A DNA stretch of 64,000 nucleotides. It comes from Blastobasis lacticolella (lineage: Eukaryota > Arthropoda > Insecta > Lepidoptera > Blastobasidae). The notes below the pieces were generated by a model that saw only the letters and a list, made by a program, of their open reading frames with translations, was not told the DNA's origin and made no database searches. Positions 55,586 to 64,000 of the stretch are shown here, piece by piece (the first letter of the stretch is position 1; every line of letters begins with the position of its first letter). Location of the stretch: contig LR990041.1 of assembly GCA_905147135.1 (NCBI GenBank), positions 8,307,907-8,371,906 of the forward strand, read 5' to 3'. Position numbers and translations under genes: made by a program.

Positions 55586-55756
55586 ATAATAAGTAAATAA
55601 ATAGGGTTTTCGAAAATTGACTCGACGTAGAAGATTATTTATTTATTTAGTTATGTAGGTACCTACATTAATTGAACAATAACTGATGCTCTTACGGTAA
55701 GAGAAAGCATTGTGATGAAACCTGCACATTCATGCCACAATATGTGCTGGTTTCAT

Positions 55757-55795
55757 CACATTGTCATCTGGTCACGGAGGCCAGATGACAATGTG
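55757..55795. repeat. Perfect 15-bp inverted repeat
   Basis: CACATTGTCATCTGG, nine bases, CCAGATGACAATGTG. It sits at the junction of SINE B and the MITE and probably arose with that insertion. Confidence 0.8.
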
Positions 55796-55931
55796 TGGCC
55801 ACTCGCATTCACGCGAGCGCTCGTTTTCGAATGCCTGTCTTTTCTATCTCTAGCTTTTTACTATGAATGTGAAAGAGATAGGTAGCGTACGAGAACGATT
55901 GCATGGATGCGAGCGGCTTCAAGAATAAGGC
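55793..55931. mobile_element. MITE family F nested in SINE B
   Basis: GTGAAAGAGATAGGTAGCG and GGATGCGAGCGGCTTCAAGA then ATAAGGC match family F (47419-47545). The left end (GGCCACTCGCATTCACGCGA) pairs with the right. Confidence 0.65.
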
Positions 55932-56052
55932 CCAGGGTCCCAGATGGCAGTCACCCTACTGTAACTACATGATCTGCCAAATCCTGGATCATAGTCAACG
56001 CGGACCCCGGGCCCGCAAGAGCACAACCGTAACATTAACGCGAAGATTATTA

Positions 56053-57069
56053 TATTTTTTATTTTATTTTTGTTGATATGTTCCGGGCTTCTCCGCATTA
56101 TGTACCCGCCTATTAGCGCGCCGCAGCCAGGAAGCGTAACTTTTTAAAATTCCGAACCAACTCGGTAAAGTAATTAGAATTTTTCCATCGGCCCCATTGT
56201 ACACCGCTCACGCAAACTTTTAATGCGACTTAAATTCAAATGCTATTTCGGTTTCTCTTTGAGAAGTTGATTTTAATGAAATATTGAGTTAAGAACGAAA
56301 ACACATTGCGGAAAATTAGCTCCAACTGGATAACGTGATTTCGCGAGAGCCAGCGGAGCACATTCACTGAATAAAGATTAACAAAACAAACCGAGCAGAT
56401 AACATCGGCGGAGACTTTTAGAACCTTTCCTTTGACAAAGAACGCACGCAACGAGGAAACCCTTTTCTAACTTGATTATTAATTCATCCGCCTTTTCTTT
56501 TCTTTTGAATCTGATTTCTGCCATCCTTCTGTAACGTTAAAACACGTTTTTTACTCGAAAATAAATTAATAGTAGGCTGTTTTATATTCAAATCACTGTG
56601 ACACTAAGGGCAAACTCGAAAGTCATTCAAGAGGGCGCTCCAGCTCCGGCAAATGGCAGTCATCAATCGAAGGGGCTTTCGATCAAAGACAAGGGACAAA
56701 AGGGACATCGCGTCGCGGAGCGAGATATACGGAAGAATTATTACACCGGCAAATGTTTCAGAAGGACGTATTTATTTGGCTCGATCGGGGAGGTGACCTG
56801 CCGGCCGGTTAACAGCCACCCTCATTACGGCCGTGTTGACACCGTACTATGTCTTGTTTGCTACGACACTGCTTACAACTGATCCGCGCTCCACTTGGAT
56901 ATCGATTTCTTCTTGTTTCAGATTGTTTTCTTTTTATTGTACAATCCTTGGTAACGAGGTTACAGACCAATTAAAAGTAGCTATCAATAACTTCCTAGTG
57001 CTAGTATAATAGTATCAAATTAGTGCTAACTGAATAAAGCCTCATACGTAAGGTTCAACGAGCACCGGA
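56053..57069. other. Intergenic, no gene seen
   Basis: Repeat-poor. A frame at 56598-56882 has no recognisable features. No exon is supported. Confidence 0.4.
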
Positions 57070-57250
57070 TTGAAGGTGTAAATATGATCCAAGCTGGTCA
57101 GGTTCCCCTGTTAACAGGGTCACTGAGGTCAGGTTGCTTCACTGTTACAACCTCATTTGCCAAATCCTGGATCATGGACAAGGCGATCCCTGGGCCCTTG
57201 TGCACGAGAGCACAACCGGGACATTATTGCCAAGATCAGTTTTATTTTAT
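57070..57250 (+). repeat. SINE family B, 5' truncated
   Basis: ATGATCCAAGCTGGTCAGGT, CAAATCCTGGATCATGGACA and GCACAACCGGGACATTATTG; tail TTTTATTTTATTTT rather than ATT repeats. Confidence 0.75.
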
Positions 57251-58289
57251 TTTAGTCAATGGAGACGTGCTGACTGACTAAGTCGTAAGGTTCAGTCACC
57301 GCGCACCGTCTACAAAACATGCCTCATTATAGATATGTGACAATAGCAGGGGTTACAGTAGTCACTATGGTCAGTGAAGCAGCTCTCAGTTACGCAAATA
57401 GAAAGAAAGGAAGAAAATACTTATTACAAAGGACGCCACGATATGATAATTTACATTTAACACAAAAAAAAGTACATAAAACACGGAGACAATTATAGAG
57501 TTCGTGGCATTTTTGGTGGGCATCCAGAGTAAATGGACCCTCCTCAGCATAATGTTATGGCCACTTGCCGCGAACCACAACGCTGGTTTTCAGTGGGCCC
57601 CGTAATATCCCACCGACACTGGACCGTCAAGCAAGCAATACCCACTTCAAATAAATACCTACTATCTAAACAATAAAATGAATTTATAAATAACATATTA
57701 CTATTATAGAATAAACATAAATAAAATAGTCAAAAAACCAAATGTCGCAATATATATAGATATAAAACGTATGAAGTAAATAAAATAAACTAATTTGATT
57801 TGAATATCAAATATATATCAAATATATCTGCCTGCATTTTAACGATAACAACAGAAAGACTTCTCTTCTTCATTCGCCATAGGTACTCTGGAACGCCTGT
57901 ATAACCGGCTATATTTAAGAAAGCGCTCCAGATTTAATAATGGAACACAGTTTGTGAGAATGATGGGGCCCCTAGAGAGGAGTGCGCGATGTGAAATGTG
58001 AGCTCCGTAAAAATCGAGTGCTCCCGCGCGAGTCTGGCTAGCCCACAGTGCACGAAATGCAACAGATAGTATATGTATTTCATACCATAAAGAAATGCAT
58101 ATTTTGTATCATATTGCTCTTCGCACTCACATATCTTACCGTCGTACAATTTTTTGGTGGCAGATCAGAGAAACAGGTTAGGTTTTTAGTTCACTTGTTT
58201 TACTTCGAAATAAGTTAAATTGACGTGAGCTAAACGATCGACAGTGATTGTTAAAGTCTGTATTTGTTTACATATATTACAGTAGGTTG
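57251..58289. other. Intergenic, no gene seen
   Basis: AT-rich, no gene or named repeat. Confidence 0.4.
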
Positions 58290-58430
58290 TTTCTCTTGCC
58301 ATAAGAGCATCGGATGTACAATTTCTGTACCTGAAATAAAATGGTATACGGCGGCACTAGGAATCGAACTCGGCACCTGTCGCTTACGAGATTGATCCAC
58401 TAGCCATTACGCCGACACTCGACCAATATT
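58290..58430 (-). repeat. SINE family B tRNA-like head
   Basis: In reverse: GTCGGCGTAATGGCTAGTGG (A-box region), CGCTTACGAG anticodon-arm-like part reversed, GCCGAGTTCGATTCCTAG (B box), then AATTGTACATCCGATGCTCT. It joins the tRNA-like head to the GATGCTCTTA start of the body at 55684 and thus ties the two halves of family B together. Confidence 0.7.
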
Positions 58431-59138
58431 TAATCATACCTTTCAAACAAGAAGTAACATTTAAAAGCTTTCTGTAGTCACTTATTTTTAATAACCGTCT
58501 TCAAATAGCAAACCGAGTAGCTAATTAGATTCGAGTTATGTCCCAAACTATGAGTCTCGTTAAGCCGATTAATTCGCACAAAACTCTGGAGAAAATAAAG
58601 ACACGAGCCAGCTAAACAGATTCCAGCTGCAGTCATCTAGATAAAGCTTAAGGGATTTATCCAAAATAACATTTGGGCCGGCCAAAGTTCTTAATGAAAT
58701 AAGTTAGTAATCCTCCGGTAATTCGTTAAACGTTTGCACGATAGATCCCGCTAGTTCAGCCCTTCTCTGATGCTTGTTGTTGCTGGATAACTGAGTTACG
58801 GAGCCTGGGTAAATAATAATGATTCGCCTTCAACGTACGCACATACGTTCCGTGCTATTTGAATGTTTTAATTAAAGGGTACTAGTTTTAACGGGATATT
58901 CGCAGTTTTGTGAAGTTTTAACTTTATGTAGTATTTGCTCGAATTTAATATTTATTTGAGATCTGAAATGTTACTGTGTTCGTGCAAATTTTCGATCGTC
59001 GATCTGCGATCATGATTACTGAAAAGTGGTCGAAACCACAAACGTGGGTACAAAATGACCGCAATTAATCCGTTTATTAATGATTCATTTAAAATGTCTG
59101 AACATCACGTAAATAGAAGGAAATATTAACTATTTAAA
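58431..59138. other. Intergenic, no gene seen
   Basis: No gene supported. Confidence 0.4.
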
Positions 59139-59245
59139 TCAATCAGTAGACAAACAGACAAGCAGGACAGCTGATGGAAAATGGTCAACGCTGCCTGTGG
59201 ACATTAGCAACACCAGTTTCATCAATGCGTTACTCACCTCTAAAA
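59139..59245 (+). repeat. Family G retroelement fragment
   Basis: AGACAAACAGACAAGCAGGA, GCTGATGGAAAATGGTCAAC and TGTGGACATTAGCAACACCA, related to 54575 and 20577. Confidence 0.5.
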
Positions 59246-59634
59246 CTTCGAGACACGTTAAGTACTCTAACGGGAAATAGACAAATGCTAGGACTGGAGA
59301 CCTTACTACTACTTTTGAGTGGTATTGTTTGACTCCGGATTCTGAATTTAAAATTAAAGACTGCAATTGAAAAGAAACCGTTCGTAAAATTATGAAAAAG
59401 GTAAATATACCATCACGGGGTGCAACATCGCCTTCCGAAGCCTTTTAACTAGCCTCATGATCCCCAGTGTAAAGCCTTGGTCAATCTCGCTTTGTTGATG
59501 CAATTATTCTGCAAAATATTGACATGTTGCCCGGTTTTACTAGCAATGTTGTCTTTACTGAAATACACAAAATAAGACGAAGAGAACTCTCATTTCCCAT
59601 CAACTGGGCGTTTCCTATTGGCCAATCCATTCTC
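59246..59634. other. Intergenic, no gene seen
   Basis: No gene supported. Confidence 0.4.
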
Positions 59635-59720
59635 ATCATCATCATCATCATCATCCGAGCGGTCAGTCCAGACTTCTGCTATGGTCCGCTTTCCGACTCA
59701 TTCTCCTGTATTTCACCCTT
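59635..59720 (-). repeat. RTE 3' end with (CAT)n tail
   Basis: Eight CAT units, then CCGAGCGGTCAGTCCAGACT, CTATGGTCCGCTTTCCGACT. It matches the 3' end of the full RTE copy (6571-6625), with a longer ATG-type tail. Severely 5' truncated. Confidence 0.75.
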
Positions 59721-59937
59721 ACTTGGGCAAGGATTGATATTCTATATCTTACAAAATAGATATTCATTTATATGATGTTCATACTTTAAGCTTCTGTCCG
59801 TGGCTTTGCACATATAAAATTCAATTAATATAGGTATCTTTGTTGAATGTATAATTTCTATAGCCTTAGAGAAAGGAAACTCCTTCCTAAAGGCTTTCTT
59901 CTTCTAATTTTATATAAATAGTATAAACTGTAAAAAA

Positions 59938-60174
59938 AAAAGTATTGCTTGGACAATTCACACAGCGCCATCTAGCCCCAAAGTAGGCAAAACTAGTGTT
60001 ATAGATGCTAGATAACTTATAAGCTACTTACTTACTTTAAAATACATACTTATTGTACATATAACACCCAGACTCGTAAATAGAAATTATAATTCATCAT
60101 TTCAATTTCTGCTCGGCCGGAAATCGAACCCGAGACCTCTGCGTGACAGACCAACTGAACCACTCAGGTCGTCA
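59938..60174 (-). repeat. SINE family A copy
   Basis: Reverse complement of the family: CTTGGACAATTCACACAGCG, CCATCTAGCCCC, TTATAATTCATCATTTCAAT, GGAAATCGAACCCGAGACCT (B box) and GACCAACTGAACCACTCAGG (A box region). Confidence 0.75.
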
Positions 60175-60884
60175 ACTCTAAGTTGAGAGTTACTCTAAGT
60201 TGACTTTTAATTTAGAACTTTTCTCTAATAAACAATTAACTTTAAGGCTGCCTTATTTCAATTTGCGTCACTAATCTCTTCCATATTTTATTAGATAATC
60301 GACTAAAGGCCGAGCTTAAATTCTTTTGCTCGGGACTCCTCCGTGCAGAATTCTATATTAGGCAGCCTAATTTTAGGTACACCGAGATTCAAACCGCACA
60401 GAATTTTTTACCAGTAAGCGGTTAACCAGCGAGGTAATTAAATAAGCAGATAGACGTTGTGCATTTATTATGAATGTAAGCACGGAAGTCCGGCTCGGGT
60501 GCAGATTTCAAGCTGAAATTTCGCAAGGTGTCTTACCGAGCTGTTTCAAAGTTGAGCTCTCCCCTCCAGGCCAAATGCGAGTAGTCTATTAGCCGCCCGC
60601 CTAACTTATTTACTGAGCAATCGAGGTTCGGCCGGCGCGCGCAGACTTAATTTCCTTATGGAGAGTGACCTACTCAAACAGCGCAACTGCTGCATTAAAC
60701 CCATTGTATTATATACCATGTGGAAACCTGGATATGTGGTGGTTAAAAAAGCAAGGCGACTAAGAGCCGGGCGCCAAATGTGAAAAATCAAAAGCTGTCA
60801 CTAATGTGGAGGAGACAGTAGCAGTTTCCTACTGATCTGTAGCCTTGGTGGGCTAAGGTTTGCTTATGAGGATAATGATAAATG
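60175..60884. other. Intergenic, no gene seen
   Basis: No gene supported. Confidence 0.4.
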
Positions 60885-61145
60885 AAGAAGCGGGACTGGT
60901 CTAGTGACAACGTGTTCGCGAGACCGATAACCAAGGTTATGCAACGCTCGCAGAGACCGGAAACTGGATAGGTGACCGTTTCTTACTTCGAGGCTAGACG
61001 AACTTCGGCACCGCAATGAGCGCGCCACTCTTTAGGTGCCTTCAATACTGTTGGCGAAGCAAGGTCAACCTCGGTCTTTGGCTGGGAACTCTGAAAACAG
61101 TCTCTGAAACCGATTGGCACCCCATGACGGAATATTATTATTATT
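60885..61145 (+). repeat. 5S rRNA-derived SINE, longer copy
   Basis: The head reads GTTCGCGAGACCGATAACCA, AGGTTATGCAACGCTCGC, ACCGGAAACTGGATAGGTGACCG (in two pieces), closely following the order of 5S rRNA GTTCTCGTCCGATCACCGAAG, TTAAGCAACGTCGGG, ACTTGGATGGGTGACCG. The body contains TCGGTCTTTGGCTGGGAACT and CCGATTGGCACCCCATGACG and ends in TATTATTATTATTAG. It keeps the internal control region used by TFIIIA/Pol III, so transcription of the family is plausible. Confidence 0.75.
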
Positions 61146-61330
61146 AGAAAGGTATCCAGCACACAGCCTACCTGATGGAAAGAGGTAACCATCGGTCGAC
61201 CAAAATACCTACGAGTCATGCATTTTGTGTATGGAGAAAATTCACTCATGAAACCAAAAATAAAATTGCCGATGAAAATTACCGATTAACAATACGAGAG
61301 AATTCTTTCAAGACCACCTAGATCCAATTG

Positions 61331-61592
61331 GACGACCTGAGTGGTTCAATGGTCAAAATGCCGGTCTGCCACGCAAGAGGTCCCGAGTTCGATTCCCGGC
61401 CGGACAGAAATTTAAATGATGAATTTTAATTTCTGTTACGGGTCTGGGTGTTCTATGTATAATAAGTATGTATTTAAAAGTATTTGAGTAGTATATCAGT
61501 TATCTAACACCTATTGTACAAGCTTTGCTTAGTTTGGGGCTAGATGGCGCTGTGTAAATTTGTCAACGAATATTTATTATTATTATTATAAT
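61331..61592 (+). repeat. SINE family A, best-preserved copy
   Basis: GACCTGAGTGGTTCAATGGT head, B box GAGTTCGATTCCCGGCC, AATTTTAATTTCTGTTACGG, AGTTATCTAACACCTATTGT, GGGGCTAGATGGCGCTGTG, AATTTGTCAACGAATATTTA and a TTATTATTAT tail. About 260 bases. Confidence 0.8.
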
Positions 61593-61749
61593 TGTTGCCT
61601 CCCCTAATATTAGTTACATGAACGAGTCCAATTATAGACCAACGCCACTCAAAATACAATATGGCGATTCGATATCTGTAATTATTGGAAAGCTCTCCAT
61701 TACTTAAGCATGAAGCTTTGAAGTGTTCATATCTCTATCCCACTGCCGC

Positions 61750-61895
61750 CATGTACCAATGACTTTTTTCTGAGTTATGTACATTAGGTGAACACTAACC
61801 GATGCTCTTACAATGATGGAAAACTACGTGATGAAATCTGCACATTCAGGCGACTGAACGTGTAACCATGATCCAATCAAGAGCATAATCATCAT
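61750..61895 (+). repeat. SINE family B fragment
   Basis: GCCGCCATGTACCAATGACT, TGTACATTAGGTGAACACTA, CCGATGCTCTTACAATGATG, CACATTCAGGCGACTGAACG and ATGATCCAATC, then an irregular CATCAT stretch. It covers the junction of head and body. Confidence 0.7.
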
Positions 61896-63029
61896 CATAC
61901 TAAATGGGGAATTTGCTCGATGCTCGATCGTCTATGGTTAAATGGGGTACGATTAAACAACTAACTGTTAACACCAAGCGAATGAATTATTAGAACATTC
62001 ATATGGAAATTGTACCTAAGTCTACTACTACGATACTAAATATGAACTTGCTTTTTAAATTATTTAATATATTTTTAAGACGTTAATCTATCACTAATTT
62101 CAAAAACTGATACTGGGTTCTACGAATCATAAATACTTAATTGGTAAACTTGTAAAATGAGAGAAACAATAAGTGTCTCGGGATTAATCGGATACAGTAA
62201 TACGAGTACCAAAAATTCATAAATATAAATTAAATAAAATGTGACAGAATATAGACGCTAAAGGGAAAAATAAAAAATTACTACTACTAATGGTGTAATC
62301 ACGCACACCGTGGGTGATCCCGCCGTACGATTTAGCGAGTAGCATTATTAAAAAACTAACAATAAATTAGTCTTATTAAGCACAATTTTACCTTCCATCA
62401 TAATTATTCGTGTAATTTATGCACTTTATCTCGGAACAAATGTAAACGACCATACTAAGGAGGTACTAAAAAAGTGGCGAAAGCGGTTCGTGAAAAATTA
62501 TTACAATTTAACAGGGAAACCGGAAAAGCTGTAACTCCTGAAGTTATTGTCGGAAACTTTGCAGACGACTTACTTAACTCATACATATCCCATAAAAAAG
62601 CTCATAAAGAACAGCCAGAAGTAACCCATAGCAAGTCCGGGGATTATTTATAAAAGTCATGTCAAGCGCGCCGCCCGCCGTCCGTACTTTTTACTTGACA
62701 AATGGCCAGTAACGGGAGTTCGCAGAAGTTTCACCTCCATTTAAGCCCCCATTAATACCTGCTAGTTACGTTTTTAGTTGGGCCGAGTGACGTCAAATAA
62801 GTATGAAACTTTGGACGAGAGTAAGCGAAGGAGCTCGGAATTGTTGTACTTTTTACTTGCTACAATATCACTCTTAGTTAGTTGCCATTTTTTTCTGAGC
62901 TTTGGTTAGGTTTGGTGTATTGTTAGTTGCATTGATAAAATCTATTTTGGTGTTTTCTCCGATATTTTCGAGTGTGATATAACTTTCCAAAGAACCCCAT
63001 TTAGAAAAATATACCTATACCTACCTCAG
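61896..63029. other. Intergenic, no gene seen
   Basis: AT-rich then balanced composition (62660-62840). No gene supported. Confidence 0.4.
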
Positions 63030-63295
63030 AGCGTCGGTGACCTAGTGGTAAAGGTATTCGACTTACATGCCAGAGGTACCGGGTTCGAATCCCACTGCGG
63101 CCATGAAACAAAAACTCTTTACTGAGCTATGTACATTACTTGAACACTAGACGAACATTCAGGCTGCTGAATGTGTAACCATGATCCAACCTGGTCAGGT
63201 TCTCCTGGTAGCAGGGTCACAATAGGTCTGCTGGCAGGCCAGTTGGCAGTCGCTCTACTGTCATTACCTGATCTGTCAAGACCTGTCAAGATGAC
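63030..63295 (+). repeat. SINE family B with complete tRNA-like head
   Basis: GCGTCGGTGACCTAGTGGTA (A box), CCGGGTTCGAATCCCACTGC (B box), ACTGAGCTATGTACATTACT, GCTGCTGAATGTGTAACCAT, GATCCAACCTGGTCAGGTTC and GGCAGTCGCTCTACTGTCAT. It has a near-tRNA head, but no complete cloverleaf or CCA context, so it is a SINE and not a tRNA gene. The 3' third is missing. Confidence 0.78.
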
Positions 63296-64000
63296 ATACG
63301 AGTATACCTACCTCATTAGGTACTGTTTCATAAAAGGAACATGAAATTAACCAGTAGACTTACTTCAACACGCCTCAACTAGGTCAGACTAACTAATTAT
63401 TGTTGGCATTTAAGTAAATAGACTATAATAGTTAAATAAAACTTTACACTCATAGCCGCTAGGATTCCGTGCGTTGTACATGACGTAGTAAGACAAATAC
63501 ATAAGTTCAATAATAAAATGCACACATTATATTACCCACATAGTATTTATTTATTTTGTATTTTATTAATTACAAAATTCGAATTCCTGTCGCATACCGT
63601 AGAAAAAAAAATTACCTACGTACAACCCATATTAGCAACAGTTTATATTATATTATAACCGCTACACTTTTTATCTGTAATTTTGAGAAAACTGATGTTA
63701 TCGAAATGTTACATTTAATTCCCAAAGTTGTTATTTCCTTGTAGCAAATTTTCCATTCGCGTTTTTCCCGGATTTTATTTTCTCAAAAGGTTTATTTCCT
63801 TCAGATCATTTCCCAGAATCGTTATTTCCTTGTAGCAAACATGATCTTGTTTTTAATATAGCAAATAACTTTAAAAGATACGTGATCTTTGAAATATATG
63901 GTAATGCGCAAATTAATAAAATTTAAAAAAGGACAGACAAGGTGCTTTGTCTCAGCCTCTTTTGTCTAGTCTCGAACGATATTAACGGTAAGTTCTCTCA
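63296..64000. other. Intergenic with TTATTTCCTT direct repeats
   Basis: GTTATTTCCTTGTAGCAAA occurs at 63729 and 63820, with a third partial unit (GTTTATTTCCTTCAG) near 63788. No gene supported. Confidence 0.5.

Larger units (their letters stand above)
55684..56052 (+). repeat. SINE family B copy interrupted by a MITE
   Basis: The 5' part is GATGCTCTTACGGTAAGAGA, TGATGAAACCTGCACATTCA. The 3' part after the MITE is GTCCCAGATGGCAGTCACCC, CAAATCCTGGATCATAGTCA, GCACAACCGTAACATTAACG and a TTATTAT tail. Between them lie a perfect 15-base inverted repeat (55757-55795) and a family F MITE. Confidence 0.7.

Noticed and set aside
60911..60985. 5S rRNA gene
   Set aside because: Only the internal region is similar; the ends do not pair and a SINE body follows.
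63030..63110. tRNA gene
   Set aside because: A and B boxes are present, but the acceptor stem does not close and the sequence runs into the family B body, so it is a SINE head.
1..64000. CRISPR arrays, bacterial operons or telomeric TTAGG arrays
   Set aside because: No evenly spaced direct repeats with unique spacers, no compact operons and no TTAGG tract are present.

Overview
This window looks like lepidopteran (moth or butterfly) nuclear DNA. It is AT-rich and has introns with GT-AG borders. It holds one recognisable host gene of an arthropod-restricted family (MBF2) and a dense, nested load of the repeat types usual in Lepidoptera: RTE and CR1-like LINEs, mariner and Tc1 remnants, Helitron ends with CTAG, and tRNA- and 5S-derived SINEs. 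No prokaryotic operons, CRISPR arrays or intact rRNA or tRNA genes are visible. The organism assignment is inferred from repeat and gene families, not from a database match.

Layout. 1-3.2 kb: LINE 3' ends and a Tc1-like transposase remnant. 3.2-5.2 kb: a two-exon MBF2-family gene (111 aa, signal peptide) with a TATA/initiator promoter and poly(A) signal; 0.5 kb downstream is an unassigned exon-like segment (5660-5767). 6.2-9.6 kb: a Helitron end, then a near full-length RTE LINE (6571-9547, minus strand) bounded by an 18-bp target-site duplication but carrying several nonsense and frameshift lesions. 10-19 kb: Helitron, RTE, SINE and mariner fragments, including a 105-bp direct repeat around an RTE piece. 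19.3-20.3 kb: a 949-bp non-autonomous DNA transposon with ~93-bp terminal inverted repeats, an 8-bp target duplication and an internal 104-bp tandem array. 21.7-23.0 kb: a mariner with a dead transposase. 24.1 kb: a ~200-bp imperfect hairpin. 25.3 kb: a 5S rRNA-derived SINE. 28.1-33.2 kb: a long two-ORF LINE whose ORF1 (PHD finger, coiled coil, FP-like domain) and ORF2 (APE endonuclease plus reverse transcriptase) are both open, with a structured 3' UTR and a (TTA)n tail. 33-47 kb: RTE, SINE, Helitron and LINE pieces, with one SINE split by a MITE. 48-53 kb: repeat-poor, with GC-rich islands. 53-64 kb: further SINEs, MITEs and LINE 3' fragments.

How the parts relate. The MBF2 gene is the only confident host gene. 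The rest is best read as mobile elements and their parasites. The RTE copy has related fragments at five or more places. The CR1-like LINE has a 3' UTR fragment at 1836-2112. Three SINE families (two tRNA-headed, one 5S-headed) end in TTA/ATT repeats like the CR1-like LINE tail. The intervening unique DNA shows no supportable coding genes but could contain introns, first exons or regulatory DNA of larger genes.
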